Assembly: GCF_023913735.1 (NCBI RefSeq)
Contig: NZ_JAMXBH010000009.1
Location: 124,001-188,000, forward strand
Source: Pseudarthrobacter raffinosi
GTDB lineage: Bacteria > Actinomycetota > Actinomycetes > Actinomycetales > Micrococcaceae
Direction of reading: 5' to 3'
DNA: 64,000 bases
Shown here: one piece after another, positions 35,349 to 45,577 of the stretch
Layout of the letters: the number at the start of each line of letters is the position of its first letter
How positions within the stretch are numbered: position 1 is the stretch's first letter
The notes under the pieces: model-generated
Told to the model about the DNA's origin: nothing
Databases searched by the model: none
What the model saw: the letters and a program-made list of their open reading frames with translations, nothing else
Translations under genes and position numbers: made by a program

Positions 35349-35397
35349 TCCTCGCCGCACGGCAGCCCGCGTTACAACACCTCTACGGCTGGGGACA

Positions 35398-35431
35398 ACC
35401 GCCGGTGGGACTGATAGCTCCCGCCGGTGGT
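35398..35431. other. Hairpin between yajC and secD
   Basis: ACCGCCGGTGGGA (35398-35410) pairs with 35419-35431 (two mismatches, both possible as G-U) over an 8-nt loop, 29 bases before the secD start. It could be a weak terminator or an mRNA-stability element separating yajC from secDF. Confidence 0.45.
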
Positions 35432-35459
35432 TCCTCCGTAAATAAGAGAAAGATTCACA

Positions 35460-37217
35460 ATGGCACGAACTGGCCCTAACAACTCAGGCCTGAGGGTACT
35501 GGTGTGGCTCGGCGTAGTCCTCGCCGTGCTGACCGCCGTCCTGGCCGGCGGCACCCTTGCCGGACAGGCAAGCTGGGCACCCAAACTGGCACTGGACCTC
35601 GAGGGTGGCACCCAGATGATCCTGGCGCCCAAGGTTGAGGGCGGTTCGGACATCAATGAAGAGCAGCTCAACCAGGCCGTGGCCATCATCCGCCAACGTG
35701 TGGATGGTTCAGGTGTTGCCGAAGCGGAAATCAGCACGCAGTCAGGCCGCAACGTAGTGGTCAGCCTTCCGGGTACACCCACGAAGGAAACCCGCGACCT
35801 GATCCAGGCCTCCGCGGACATGAACTTCCGTCCCGTATTGCTGAACGGCGACGGCGCGCCCGTCCCAACGGAATCCCTCACCCCCGAAGACCAGCTTCCG
35901 AAGCCCACGGCGGAGCCCGCCAACGGCAGCGATATCAACTGGATCACCGCGGACATCTACCGGCAGTTCGAAACCATGGACTGCAACAATCCTGCGCCGG
36001 AGAGCCCGGAAGCCTCCGATCCCACTAAACCCCTGGTTACCTGCGAACCGGCAACAGAGACCACGCCGGCCATCAAGTACATCCTGGGTCCAGTGGAGGT
36101 CAAGGGCGGCAACATTGTCACGTCCTCCTTCCAGCTGCAGCAGGGTGCGCAGGGCGCTGTGACCAACGACTGGGCCGTCAACATCCAGTTCGACGACGAA
36201 GGCACCGCCAAGTTCAAGTCGGTCACCGAACGCCTGAACCAGTTCTATGTGGCAGCCGGCGGCGAAACCGGCAACGACCCCAAGGCTCAGTTCGCCATCG
36301 TTCTCGACGACCAGGTCATTTCCGCGCCGCGCTCCTTGGCCGTCATCACCGACGGACGTCCGCAGATCACCGGCGGATTCACCGAACAGACCGCCAAGGT
36401 CCTTTCCGACCAGCTTCGCTTTGGTGCACTGCCCATCAGCTTCGAGATCCAGAGCGACCAGCAGATCTCCGCCACCTTGGGTGGCGAACAGCTCCGTATG
36501 GGCCTCCTTGCAGGCATCATCGGTTTGCTCCTGGTGGTGGTCTACTCACTCTTCCAGTACCGGGCCTTGGGCCTGGTGACCATTGCATCGCTGGTGGTGG
36601 CCGGCGCCCTGACCTATCTGGCCATCGCCCTCCTGGGCTGGACCGAAAACTACCGGCTTTCCCTGGCCGGCGTGGCTGGCCTCATCGTCGCCATCGGCCA
36701 GACCGCTGACTCGTTCATCGTCTACTTTGAACGCATCCGCGATGAACTCCGCGAAGGCCGTGGATTGGTCTCCGCGGTGGAGAACGGCTGGAAGCGGGCC
36801 AAGCGCACTGTCCTGGCCTCCAAGGCCGTGAACCTGCTGGCCGCGCTGGTGCTTTACTTTGTGGCCGTCGGCAACGTCCGCGGGTTCGCTTTCACGCTGG
36901 GTCTGACGGCCATTGCCGACCTCATCGTGGTCTTTATGTTCACGCACCCGACGCTGCAGCTCCTGGCGCGCACCAAGTTCTTCGGGGAGGGCCACCGGCT
37001 CTCCGGCCTGGATCCCAAGCGGCTGGGTGTTGTGCCGCTCTACCGCGGCGCCGGGCGCCTGCGCACGCCGGAGGCCAAGCCGTCCGTGGTCCGCGCCAAG
37101 AACACCGGCGCGGCGGCCGAGGCTGAACGACGCATGACCATCGCAGAACGCCGCCTCGCGGAAAAGCAGGAGCAGCTCACCGGCTCCTCCAAGAGCGCAG
37201 CCAAGGAGAACAAGTAA
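35460..37217 (+). CDS. secD: Protein translocase subunit SecD
   Basis: A 585-aa RND-type membrane protein that pulls exported proteins using the proton gradient. It has TM1 (VLVWLGVVLAVLTAVLAGG), LDLEGGTQMILAP (P1 domain start), a large periplasmic domain with an acidic Pro-rich insert typical of actinobacteria, and C-terminal TM2-6 with LRFGALPISFEI, GLIVAIGQTADSFIVYFERIRDELREGRG. The stop and the secF start overlap by one base. Confidence 0.97.
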   Translation: MARTGPNNSGLRVLVWLGVVLAVLTAVLAGGTLAGQASWAPKLALDLEGGTQMILAPKVEGGSDINEEQLNQAVAIIRQRVDGSGVAEAEISTQSGRNVVVSLPGTPTKETRDLIQASADMNFRPVLLNGDGAPVPTESLTPEDQLPKPTAEPANGSDINWITADIYRQFETMDCNNPAPESPEASDPTKPLVTCEPATETTPAIKYILGPVEVKGGNIVTSSFQLQQGAQGAVTNDWAVNIQFDDEGTAKFKSVTERLNQFYVAAGGETGNDPKAQFAIVLDDQVISAPRSLAVITDGRPQITGGFTEQTAKVLSDQLRFGALPISFEIQSDQQISATLGGEQLRMGLLAGIIGLLLVVVYSLFQYRALGLVTIASLVVAGALTYLAIALLGWTENYRLSLAGVAGLIVAIGQTADSFIVYFERIRDELREGRGLVSAVENGWKRAKRTVLASKAVNLLAALVLYFVAVGNVRGFAFTLGLTAIADLIVVFMFTHPTLQLLARTKFFGEGHRLSGLDPKRLGVVPLYRGAGRLRTPEAKPSVVRAKNTGAAAEAERRMTIAERRLAEKQEQLTGSSKSAAKENK

Positions 37218-38239
37218 TGTCCAGCAGCTTCGCCAATTTCGGCAACGAGCTCTACACCGGGAAGCGCTCCTACAACTTCGTCGGTGCCAAGAAACTGTGG
37301 TTCATCATCGCGGCGGTGGCGGTGGCGCTGTCCATCCTCATTCCGGTTGCCAAGGGTGGCTTCAACCTTGGCATCGAATTCCGCGGCGGTTCGGAGTTCA
37401 CCGTCTCCAACGTGCAAAGCACCGACTCGGCCCTTGGTGAAAAAGTTGTCGAAGACGTTGTGGCCGGCAGCGTTCCGCGTGTCGCCAATGTCGCCGGTAC
37501 CACCATGCGGATCCAGACGGACAAGCTCACGGATGACGAGACTCTCCGGATCAAGGAAGGCCTCACCTCGGCCTACGGCGTCACTAACAACGAGGTGACA
37601 TCAACCTTTATCGGACCCACCTGGGGTGCGGATGTCACCAAGCAGGCCCTGATTGGCCTGATCGTCTTCGTGGCCCTGGCCGCGGTGCTGATGGCGCTGT
37701 ACTTCCGGACCTGGAAGATGTCACTGTCTGCAATGGCTGGAATGCTGGTGACGATGATGATCACCGCCGGCGTGTATGCCCTCAGTGACTTCGAGGTGAC
37801 GCCCTCAGCCATCATTGGGTTCCTGACGGTGCTCAGCTACTCCCTCTATGACACGGTGGTGGTCTTCGACAAGATTCGTGAGAACACCGCGGATCTCGAT
37901 GCGTCCACGCGCCGTACTTTCGGTGAGGAAGTCAACCTCGCCGTCAACCAGACCCTGGTGCGTTCCATCAACACCATGATGGTGGCCATTCTCCCGGTCG
38001 GTGCCATCCTGTTCATCGGGGCCGGCCTGCTGGGGGCCGGCACGCTGCGCGACCTGTCGCTGGCACTGTTCGTCGGAATTCTGATCGGTACGGCGGCCAC
38101 GATATTCATCGCTGCCCCGATGTATGCCTGGCTGCGCCAGAACGAACCTGACCTGGTGAAGCAGGCGAAACGCGTCGAACACCGCAGGTCCGCCAACAAC
38201 GCCCGGACCGAAGAATCGGCTGAGCCCGCAGAGGCCTGA
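37217..38239 (+). CDS. secF: Protein translocase subunit SecF
   Basis: 340 aa, six transmembrane segments. Signatures: FNLGIEFRGGSEFTV near the N-terminus, then TVLSYSLYDTVVVFDKIRENT and NQTLVRSINTMMVAILPVGAIL in the transmembrane core. It works with SecD and YajC. Transcription is expected to end at the strong hairpin just after the gene. Confidence 0.97.
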   Translation: MSSSFANFGNELYTGKRSYNFVGAKKLWFIIAAVAVALSILIPVAKGGFNLGIEFRGGSEFTVSNVQSTDSALGEKVVEDVVAGSVPRVANVAGTTMRIQTDKLTDDETLRIKEGLTSAYGVTNNEVTSTFIGPTWGADVTKQALIGLIVFVALAAVLMALYFRTWKMSLSAMAGMLVTMMITAGVYALSDFEVTPSAIIGFLTVLSYSLYDTVVVFDKIRENTADLDASTRRTFGEEVNLAVNQTLVRSINTMMVAILPVGAILFIGAGLLGAGTLRDLSLALFVGILIGTAATIFIAAPMYAWLRQNEPDLVKQAKRVEHRRSANNARTEESAEPAEA

Positions 38240-38255
38240 CCTTTTGCATCAAAGC

Positions 38256-38293
38256 GGGCCGGGCGGCGTCGGAATACCGACGTCGCCCGGTCC
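38256..38293. terminator. Terminator after secF
   Basis: 17-bp arms (38256-38272 and 38277-38293) with two G-U pairs close on the tetraloop AATA, followed by a short T-containing stretch. It separates the secretion operon from rel. Confidence 0.8.
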
Positions 38294-38376
38294 GTTTCGC
38301 ATTCAGGCGCCGGTTACATAAGTGAACTGGCGGGGGAATAGACTGGGGTAATTAAACAGTCGTGAGGGGTGCTTCA

Positions 38377-40770
38377 TTGGAAGAACGTTCGGCGTCGGTG
38401 CCAGCGGCAGGCGGGGATAACAGTCCGGGACACGGAGTTCAGACCGGACTGACCGCTTCCGCACGCCCGGCGCCAGTTGTTCCCGTGGACAAATCGGGCG
38501 CCCGCCCTACATTTCCCGGACGCCGCGAACGTACCCGCTCCCGTCTGGCCCGGCTGACCGGCCGCGGCACGGCAACCTATTCGCCCATTCTTGAGCCGCT
38601 GCTGCGTACCGTCCGTGCGAACAACCCAAAAGAAGATTTTGATCTCATCCAGCGCGCCTTCGAGGTGGCTGAGCAGAGCCACCGTGGGCAGAAGCGCAAG
38701 AGCGGTGATCCCTACATCACCCACCCCGTGGCCGTAGCCACCATCCTCGCTGAGCTGGGCCTCAGCGGAACCACACTCGCCGCGGCACTGCTGCACGACA
38801 CGGTCGAGGACACCCCTTACACACTGGCGGACCTCAAAAGGGACTTCGGTCCCGAGGTTGCCATGCTGGTGGACGGCGTCACCAAGCTGGACAAAGTCAG
38901 CTTTGGTGAAGCCGCGCAGTCCGAGACCGTCCGCAAGATGGTTGTGGCCATGGCCAAGGACATCCGGGTCCTGATGATCAAGCTCGCGGACAGGCTCCAC
39001 AACGCCAGGACCTGGCGGTTTGTCTCCGCGGAGTCATCGGCACGAAAAGCCCGCGAAACCCTGGAAATATTCGCGCCCCTGGCCCACCGGCTGGGCATGA
39101 ACACCATCAAATGGGAGTTGGAGGACCTGTCCTTCGCGGCCCTCTATCCAAAGGTCTATGAGGAAATCGTCCGGATGGTGGGCGACCGCACCCCGGAACG
39201 GGAGAAAAGCCTCGGCGTCATCCGGGACCAGATCACTGAGGATCTCCGTACTGCCCGGATCAAGGCCACCATCACCGGCAGGCCGAAGCACTATTACTCG
39301 ATCTACCAGAAGATGGTCGTCCGGGACAAGGATTTCGACGACATCAACGACCTCATGGGCGTCCGTGTACTCGTCGATTCGGTCCGGGACTGTTACGCCG
39401 CCCTGGGCACTATGCATTCGCGCTGGAACCCGCTGCCGGGGCGGTTCAAAGACTACATCGCCATGCCCAAGTTCAATATGTACCAGTCGCTGCACACCAC
39501 GGTGATCGGACCCGGCGGCAAGCCCGTGGAGATCCAGATCAGGACCCACGAAATGCACCGCCGTGCTGAGTACGGTGTGGCCGCCCACTGGAAGTACAAG
39601 GATCAGCCCAGCCGTACGGCTGTCGGGCCGGGCAGCCCCCGCGACGGTGACATGGGCTGGCTGAGGTCCCTGGTGGACTGGCAGCAGGAAACGTCCGATC
39701 CCGGGGAGTTCCTGGACTCGCTGCGGTTTGAGATCAATGCCCGCGAAGTCTTTGTCTTTACCCCCAAGGGTGAGGTCATGGCACTGCCCGCCGGATCGAC
39801 TCCGGTGGATTTTGCCTACGCCGTCCACACCGAAGTGGGACACCGCACCATCGGCGCACGGGTCAACGGCAAGCTTGTGCCCTTGAACAGCGAGCTAAAC
39901 CACGGTGACTGGGTTGAGATCTTTACCTCCAAGGCCGAAGGTGCCGGGCCCAGCCAGGACTGGCAACACTTCGTCAAGAGTGCCCGCGCCCGGAACAAGA
40001 TCCGTCAGTGGTTCAGCAAGGAACGGCGCGAAGAAGCAATCGACCGCGGCAAGGAACTGCTGACCCGCGCCATGCGCAAGCAAAACCTGCCCCTGCAGCG
40101 CCTGATGACGCACGAGGCCCTCGCGGCGGTAGCCGCAGAGTTCAAGTACCTTGACATCTCGGGCCTCTACGCCGGCGTGGGCGACGGTCATACGTCAGCG
40201 CAGTCGGTCATGGAGAAACTCGTTCAAAGCCTGGGCGGCAACGAGAGCACTGACGACGACATCACTGAAGTCAGCATCCCCACGCAGGTGGCCAAAACCA
40301 AGTTCTCCGATTCCGGCGTGGTGGTGCGCGGCGTTGGCGATGTCTGGGTGAAGCTCGCGCGCTGTTGCACGCCCGTTCCGCCGGACCCGATTCTCGGCTT
40401 TGTCACCCGCGGCTCCGGTGTTTCGGTGCACCGCACGGACTGCACCAACATTTCGGATCTCCGGGACCAGCCCGACAGGATTGTCGAGGTGGACTGGGCA
40501 CCCACCCAGTCAAGTGTTTTCCTGGTGGAGATCCAGGTTGAGGCGCTGGACCGGAAGTCCCTGCTCTCCGACGTCACGCGTGTGCTGTCCGAGAACCACG
40601 TCAACATTCTGGCGGCAAGCGTGAACACCTCCACCGACAGGGTGGCCATCTCCAGGTTCGCCTTCGAGATGGGCGACCCCAAGTACCTCAGCCACGTTCT
40701 CAGTGCCGTGCGGCGCATCGACGGCGTGTTCGACGTCTACCGGACCACCGGTAACAAGCGCCGGAGCTAG
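38377..40770 (+). CDS. relA: Bifunctional (p)ppGpp synthetase/hydrolase Rel
   Basis: A long RSH protein of about 797 aa that makes and degrades the stringent-response alarmone. HD hydrolase domain: [14 protein letters not shown] and LLHDTVEDT; synthetase domain: [73 protein letters not shown]; zinc-finger and ACT domains at the C-terminus. TTG is chosen because AGGGG lies seven bases upstream; a GTG 15 bases earlier is an alternative. Its 3' 261 bases are overlapped antisense by the next ORF. Confidence 0.96.
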   Translation: MEERSASVPAAGGDNSPGHGVQTGLTASARPAPVVPVDKSGARPTFPGRRERTRSRLARLTGRGTATYSPILEPLLRTVRANNPKEDFDLIQRAFEVAEQSHRGQKRKSGDPYITHPVAVATILAELGLSGTTLAAALLHDTVEDTPYTLADLKRDFGPEVAMLVDGVTKLDKVSFGEAAQSETVRKMVVAMAKDIRVLMIKLADRLHNARTWRFVSAESSARKARETLEIFAPLAHRLGMNTIKWELEDLSFAALYPKVYEEIVRMVGDRTPEREKSLGVIRDQITEDLRTARIKATITGRPKHYYSIYQKMVVRDKDFDDINDLMGVRVLVDSVRDCYAALGTMHSRWNPLPGRFKDYIAMPKFNMYQSLHTTVIGPGGKPVEIQIRTHEMHRRAEYGVAAHWKYKDQPSRTAVGPGSPRDGDMGWLRSLVDWQQETSDPGEFLDSLRFEINAREVFVFTPKGEVMALPAGSTPVDFAYAVHTEVGHRTIGARVNGKLVPLNSELNHGDWVEIFTSKAEGAGPSQDWQHFVKSARARNKIRQWFSKERREEAIDRGKELLTRAMRKQNLPLQRLMTHEALAAVAAEFKYLDISGLYAGVGDGHTSAQSVMEKLVQSLGGNESTDDDITEVSIPTQVAKTKFSDSGVVVRGVGDVWVKLARCCTPVPPDPILGFVTRGSGVSVHRTDCTNISDLRDQPDRIVEVDWAPTQSSVFLVEIQVEALDRKSLLSDVTRVLSENHVNILAASVNTSTDRVAISRFAFEMGDPKYLSHVLSAVRRIDGVFDVYRTTGNKRRS

Positions 40771-41337
40771 CAAGGCCAGCTTTTCCAGTGCGGCCCGTTT
40801 GTGGGGGACCCGCGGGCTGGCCTCAATGGCCAGAATCAGCAGGCGCAGCCGCACGTCCCGCTCCGGACGGGCCAGCAACCCCGCCAGTGCTGGCAAGGCC
40901 CGGTGGGCGTCGACATGCAGGGCGATGTCGACGGCGGTGCGGAGTGGACTCGACACCATCAGCCCGCCCATGCTGACAACGTCGAACGGACCAAGCCGGA
41001 CTTCATGGAGCGTGCAGCCCCTTGTGTTGCGGAGGCTCGAAATCCGCCGCTTCGCATCCACAAGCAAGGCCAGCCGGTCCGGTTCAGCCGCACAGCCGTA
41101 GATCCAGGCCGCCGTCATCCGCCCGGCCACCACGCGCTGCCTGACGGCCGCCGGAACCGCGTTGGCCACCGTTCTGGCCCGCACCTGGGGTGACGCGGGA
41201 GCATCCGGCAACGTGAAGCCGTGCTGGTGGAACTGCGCCAGGACACCGTCCGCTGCCAGCGACTGGAGTTCGGGCCACGCGAAAGGCTTGCCGGGCGAAT
41301 ACAGGTCCGGGTATTGGGGTGGTGGGGAGGTGGCCAT
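40510..41337 (-). CDS. AbiEi-antitoxin-like hypothetical protein running antisense into rel
   Basis: The N-terminal two thirds (about 190 aa: [103 protein letters not shown]) resemble winged-helix AbiEi-like proteins that are abundant in Arthrobacter and often lack an obvious toxin partner. The reading frame does not stop at the gene boundary but continues 261 bases antisense through the rel 3' end, adding about 87 residues that look like noise. The ATG has GGATGGAGGG upstream. Family assignment is tentative. Confidence 0.65.
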   Translation of the reverse strand: MATSPPPQYPDLYSPGKPFAWPELQSLAADGVLAQFHQHGFTLPDAPASPQVRARTVANAVPAAVRQRVVAGRMTAAWIYGCAAEPDRLALLVDAKRRISSLRNTRGCTLHEVRLGPFDVVSMGGLMVSSPLRTAVDIALHVDAHRALPALAGLLARPERDVRLRLLILAIEASPRVPHKRAALEKLALLAPALVTGGPVDVEHAVDAPHGTENVAEVLGVAHLEGEPGDGHPVGGGVHACRQNVDVVLGQHTRDVGEQGLPVQRLNLDLHQENT

Positions 41338-41368
41338 CCCTCCATCCTGCCGCGTCTTCCCTTAATGC

Positions 41369-41416
41369 GCACAGGCCCGGTCCCGGTTATGTGGATAACC
41401 GGGGCCGGGCCTGTGC
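41369..41416. terminator. Strong terminator after the DUF349 gene
   Basis: 22-bp arms (41369-41390 and 41395-41416) with a single G-U close on the loop GTGG. It lies downstream of the DUF349 stop and just before the start of the AbiEi-like gene on the same strand. Confidence 0.85.
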
Positions 41417-41459
41417 GTCCTCCGACAGACGCCTGATGAAGGCGTCCTCAAACTACTTG

Positions 41460-43070
41460 CTAGGAAAGCTCGCTGGCCGAGCGCTGGATCTGGTCCAACC
41501 AGGCCTGCCTCGCCTCGAGGGCTTCGCGGGCCCCCTTGATCTTGCGCTGGTCGCCGGCTTTCTCGGCCTTGGCGAGATCGTCCTGCAGGCCGGAAATGGC
41601 TGCTTCCAGCTGCGACAGGGCGCTGTTGGTGCGGGCCTTCGTCTCAGGGTTGGAGCGCTGCCAGTTTTCCTCTTCGGCGTTGCGGACTGCGTCCTCCACC
41701 TTGCGGAGGCCGGCTTCGATGCGGCCCATGTCGGCGCGGGGCACCTTGCCGGCTTCTTCCCAGCGGTCCCGGACAGACTGGAGCGCCTTCTTCGCCGCGG
41801 CCAGGTCCTTGACCGGCAGAATGCTGTTCGCTTCGACGAGGAGCGCTTCCTTCACCGTGAGGTTGGCGGCGTATTCCTGGTCGATCTCCTCATTGGCTGC
41901 CTGCCGGTGCGTGAAGAACACATCCTGCGCGGCACGGAAACGGGCCCAGAGGGCGTCGTCGTCCTTGCGGCTGGCGCGCGGTGAGGCCTTCCATTCATCC
42001 ATGAGCCGGCGGTATTCGCCGGCCGCAAAGCCCCAGTCGGTGGACGAGGACAGAGCCTCGGCTTCGGCGATGAGCTTCTCCTTGGCCGATTTTGCGGCCG
42101 AGTTGGTGCTGTCCAGCTGGGAGAAGTACGCGCGGCGGTGACGGTCGAAAACTGTGCGGGCGGCACGGAACCGCTTCCACAAGGCGTCCTCGTTGCTGCG
42201 GCCAAGCCGGATGCCGCCCTTCTGGGCTGTCTTCCAGCTTTCAAAAAGATCGTTCATCCGGGCGCTGGAGGTCTTCCATTGGATCTGTGCGGGATCCTGC
42301 CCCGAGATCTCTTCGGCTTCGGCCACGATGGCCTCGCGGGCCGCGAGCTCGGCGGAGCGAACGGCGTCGTGTTCTGCCTTCTCTGCCTTTTCGAGTTCTG
42401 CGATCTGCACGGAAACAGCGTCGAGCCGCGCTTCGGTGGAACGAAGATCTCCCACCATGTTCCGCTCCGCCAGCTGCTCGCGCAGGTGCGTGACGGTCTT
42501 CTGCATATCGGTGCTGGGCGCCTTGGAGCTGATGCGCTGTTCCAGGAGCAGGACCTGCGCAACTATGTCGTCATGCTTCCGCGCGAAGTAGGCAAGGGCT
42601 TCGTCATTGCTGACGCCGGGGTACTGGCCCACCGGGTGCTCATCGCCGTCGATCGTCAGGAATACGTGGCCGTCACCCTCGACACGGCCCCACTTTGCAG
42701 CTTCCGCCAGCGAAGTCGCGGAGGCGACGGGTGCCGGTGCTGCCACAGGTGCGGCTGCTGCCGGCTTGGGCCGGGCAGCGAAGGCTGCCGGTGACGGGGC
42801 GGGTCGAGGTGCCGGAGCAGGCACCGGAGCCGGGGCTTCTTCAGCCGCGCTCTCGCCTTCAGCCGCGCTCTCTTCAACCGGGGCGGCCGGGACCTCGGCA
42901 CGTTCGGCCTGGAGGCCCACGCTCTCTGGATCCACGTCCGCTTCAGTTGCGGTTTCGTCAACCGTGGCCTGTTCGGCGGTTGCCTGGACAGCGTCTGCCT
43001 GGTCAGCCACGGGGGCCGCTACCTCGGTCAGGTCTGCTGCTGTTTCGTCGGATTTCTGACTGTCTGTCAC
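41460..43070 (-). CDS. DUF349 domain protein
   Basis: 536 aa. The N-terminal 110 residues are Ala/Pro/Glu-rich and probably disordered. The rest consists of repeated DUF349 helical units (for example RMNDLFESWKTAQKGGIRLGRSNEDALWKRFRAARTVFDRHRRAYF and its copy EYRRLMDEWKASPRASRKDDDALWARFRAAQDVFFTHR), forming a long coiled structure. The molecular function is unknown. The GTG start is inferred from MTDSQKSDE. Downstream is a strong terminator. Confidence 0.9.
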   Translation of the reverse strand: MTDSQKSDETAADLTEVAAPVADQADAVQATAEQATVDETATEADVDPESVGLQAERAEVPAAPVEESAAEGESAAEEAPAPVPAPAPRPAPSPAAFAARPKPAAAAPVAAPAPVASATSLAEAAKWGRVEGDGHVFLTIDGDEHPVGQYPGVSNDEALAYFARKHDDIVAQVLLLEQRISSKAPSTDMQKTVTHLREQLAERNMVGDLRSTEARLDAVSVQIAELEKAEKAEHDAVRSAELAAREAIVAEAEEISGQDPAQIQWKTSSARMNDLFESWKTAQKGGIRLGRSNEDALWKRFRAARTVFDRHRRAYFSQLDSTNSAAKSAKEKLIAEAEALSSSTDWGFAAGEYRRLMDEWKASPRASRKDDDALWARFRAAQDVFFTHRQAANEEIDQEYAANLTVKEALLVEANSILPVKDLAAAKKALQSVRDRWEEAGKVPRADMGRIEAGLRKVEDAVRNAEEENWQRSNPETKARTNSALSQLEAAISGLQDDLAKAEKAGDQRKIKGAREALEARQAWLDQIQRSASELS

Positions 43071-43137
43071 CGCTAAAAGTCTTTCGCTTGGAGGGAAATA
43101 CTCACGTACTGCACCGCGGCCGTAACGGCCTGGCTTC

Positions 43138-43938
43138 CTACTTCAGAGAAACCGAGTCTATCGTGACTGGTTGCACAGGTGCGCCGTCTGATGCGCTGGA
43201 GCCGGGCTTGATTCCCGCGGCGGCAATGGCGTTGACTGCTTCCATTCCAGAGGTCACCTTGCCCACCACCGTATAGCCCCCGGCAGAGTCGGCGGGAATC
43301 ACCGTGTCTTTGTAGACCACAAAGAACTGCTTGCCGTTACCGTAGGCGTTGTCGCCGGACCGGGCGATGGCAATCGTGCCCGCAGGGTAGATGTTGTCTG
43401 CCGGGGTGTTTTCGAGGGGACCCCAGGTGTACTCGGGGTCGGCAGCAGCGGTGGCGCCACCGCACTGCAGGAGTCCGAAGGTGTCGCCCGTGGTCAGCCG
43501 GTGGCACGCGCTGCCGTTGTAGAAGCCATCGTCCGTCAATGCTTTGAAGACCGCGGCAGCCTGGGGTGCCTTGGTACCGTCGATTTCGACGCCGAGCACG
43601 TTCCCGTTCAGTGCCAATTCACCGGTAAACACCTTCCCGGCGGCAGTGTCCGGGGCCGGGATGTTCGCGCCGTTCGTGGCCGGCGCGGAAGGCGTGGGGG
43701 AGTCGGTTGGGCTGGTCAGGCCGGCCTCCGCGGCGGCGAATTCCTCTTCGGTGGGATTGCCGGCAAAGGCAGTGAACTGAAGCACGACGGCGAGCAGGAC
43801 GGCGGCGGTTCCGGCGCAGGCGGCGATGAGGTTGTCGCGCTTGCGGCGTTTCTCCTGGTCCCGCCGCAGCTCGCGCTTTGCCTCCATCTGCTGGATGCGC
43901 CGTTTGGCTTCGCGGGCGTTGCGTGGACTGGCCGCCAA
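43138..43938 (-). CDS. Membrane-anchored cyclophilin-type peptidyl-prolyl isomerase
   Basis: 266 aa: a positively charged N-terminus (NAREAKRRIQQMEAKRELRRDQEKRRKRD), one transmembrane helix (LIAACAGTAAVLLAVVLQFTAFAG), a Thr/Pro linker, then a cyclophilin domain (about 110-266) with FKALTDDGFYNGSACHRL, LLQCGG, PAGTIAIARSGDNAYGNGKQFFVVYKDT and TVVGKVTSGMEAVNAIA. Some active-site positions differ from canonical CypA (CHRLTTG for FHRVIPG). It probably folds exported proteins at the outer membrane face. TTG start with AAGGAGG upstream. Confidence 0.92.
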   Translation of the reverse strand: MAASPRNAREAKRRIQQMEAKRELRRDQEKRRKRDNLIAACAGTAAVLLAVVLQFTAFAGNPTEEEFAAAEAGLTSPTDSPTPSAPATNGANIPAPDTAAGKVFTGELALNGNVLGVEIDGTKAPQAAAVFKALTDDGFYNGSACHRLTTGDTFGLLQCGGATAAADPEYTWGPLENTPADNIYPAGTIAIARSGDNAYGNGKQFFVVYKDTVIPADSAGGYTVVGKVTSGMEAVNAIAAAGIKPGSSASDGAPVQPVTIDSVSLK

Positions 43939-44046
43939 TGGTCCTCCTTGTATCGGGCCGCGTCCGGTAGGAACTGAATCCGGAGGCGGTTGTCTGCCGG
44001 CAGCCTTGCGGCGCCGGCCGCCGTATTAGAGATGCCGGCGGATGAC

Positions 44047-44077
44047 GCATAAACTGACTGCCGCACATAGTTTATGC
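44047..44077. promoter_or_regulatory. Palindrome in the PPIase-hisS divergent region
   Basis: GCATAAACT (44047-44055) and AGTTTATGC (44069-44077) are perfect 9-bp inverted arms 13 bases apart, in AT-rich sequence that contrasts with its surroundings. A small GC hairpin (CCGCCCG-TTT-CGGGCGG, 44104-44120) follows. Candidate operator or promoter element. Confidence 0.45.
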
Positions 44078-44170
44078 ATGAGTTGCCGGACTGCCGCCGT
44101 TCCCCGCCCGTTTCGGGCGGAATGCCGGGCAAAGTCCCAGGCACCCTTCATCAAGAGGAGAACATCCACC

Positions 44171-45556
44171 ATGGCACGCACAGCCTCCCTGTCCGGATTC
44201 CCCGAGTGGCTTCCTGAGGAGCGGCTGGTGGAGCTGCACGTGCTGGACACCCTTCGCAAGGTTTTTGAGCTGCACGGCTTCGCGTCCATCGAGACCCGTG
44301 CCGTGGAAACCGTGGGCCAGCTGCTGCGCAAGGGTGAGATTGATAAGGAGGTCTACGGCCTCAGCCGCCTTCAGGACGACGATGCCGACACCTCCGACGC
44401 GGGCAAGGCCGGCAAAGCTGACCCCAACGCCCTCGCGCTCCACTTCGACCTCACTGTGCCTTTTGCGCGGTACGTCGTTGAGAACGCCGGGTACCTGGCG
44501 TTCCCGTTCCGGCGCTACCAGATCCAGAAAGTCTGGCGCGGGGAGCGCCCGCAGGAAGGCCGGGCCCGCGAATTCACCCAGGCAGACATCGATGTGGTGG
44601 GCGACGGCGAGCTGCCGTTCCGCTATGACGTGGAGATTGCCCTGGTCATTGCCGAAGCCTTGAGCGCACTGCCGATTCCGGACTTCCGCCTCCGGATCAA
44701 CAACCGCAAGCTTGCCGAAGGCTTCTACCGCGGCATCGGCCTGGATGACACCGCCGGTGTGCTCCGCAGCATCGACAAGCTGGAAAAGATCGGCGCAGCC
44801 AAGGTCGCAGATCTGCTCAAGACCGAACTGGGTGCTACTGATGACCAGGCGCAGGCCGCGCTGAAGCTGGCAGGAATCCGTACCGAGGACACCTCGTTTG
44901 TGGCCCAGGTCCGTGCGCTCGGCGTGACGAACGACCTCCTTGAGGAGGGCCTGAATGAACTGGAACAGGTGATCGAAGCGGCCGTGCAGCGCGCGCCGGG
45001 CAAGGTTGTTGCCGATCTCAGCATCGCCCGCGGCCTGGATTACTACACCGGCACGGTGGTGGAGACGGTCCTGGTGGGCCACGAACAGCTCGGTTCCATC
45101 TGCTCCGGCGGCCGCTACGACGCGTTGGCGAGCAAGGGCAACCGCAAGTTCCCCGGCGTCGGCCTCTCCATCGGTGTGACGCGGCTGGTTTCGCGCATCC
45201 TGAGCCAGGGCCTGGCCAAGGCCTCCCGTTCGGTGCCCACCGCCGTGCTGGTGGCGCTCACCACTGACGACAGCTGGGGTGCCGCGCAGGACGTTGCCGC
45301 CCAGCTCCGCAGCCGGGGCATCGCCACCGAAGTCGCTGCCAAGGCCGAGAAGTTCGGCAAGCAGATCAAATTCGCGGACCGCCGCGGGATCCCGTTCGTC
45401 TGGTTCACCGACGACGACGGCAAGCACCAGGTCAAGGACATCCGGTCCGGCGAGCAGGCCGACGCCGATCCCGCAACCTGGACGCCGCCGTCGGAAGACC
45501 TTAACGTCCAGGTCACAACAGTCCAGGTGCCAGCGGCAGCAGCCCAGCCGGCCTGA
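44171..45556 (+). CDS. hisS: Histidine-tRNA ligase
   Basis: A class II synthetase of 461 aa. Motifs: LALHFDLTVPFARYV, KVWRGERPQEGRAREFTQADIDVVG (motif 2), ARGLDYYTGTVVET and GGRYDAL (HisRS-specific loops), and GVGLSIGVTRL (motif 3), then an anticodon-binding domain (AVLVALTTDDSWGAAQDVAAQLRSRGIATEV). The start with AAGAGGAG upstream matches the family N-terminus ARTASLSGFPEWLPEE. Confidence 0.96.
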   Translation: MARTASLSGFPEWLPEERLVELHVLDTLRKVFELHGFASIETRAVETVGQLLRKGEIDKEVYGLSRLQDDDADTSDAGKAGKADPNALALHFDLTVPFARYVVENAGYLAFPFRRYQIQKVWRGERPQEGRAREFTQADIDVVGDGELPFRYDVEIALVIAEALSALPIPDFRLRINNRKLAEGFYRGIGLDDTAGVLRSIDKLEKIGAAKVADLLKTELGATDDQAQAALKLAGIRTEDTSFVAQVRALGVTNDLLEEGLNELEQVIEAAVQRAPGKVVADLSIARGLDYYTGTVVETVLVGHEQLGSICSGGRYDALASKGNRKFPGVGLSIGVTRLVSRILSQGLAKASRSVPTAVLVALTTDDSWGAAQDVAAQLRSRGIATEVAAKAEKFGKQIKFADRRGIPFVWFTDDDGKHQVKDIRSGEQADADPATWTPPSEDLNVQVTTVQVPAAAAQPA

Positions 45557-45577
45557 CCGACCCGGTGTTGGCGGCAG

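Noticed and set aside
41460..43276. Open frames antisense to the DUF349 gene
   Set aside because: Low-complexity Ser/Ala-rich translations without homology features, lacking ribosome-binding sites.
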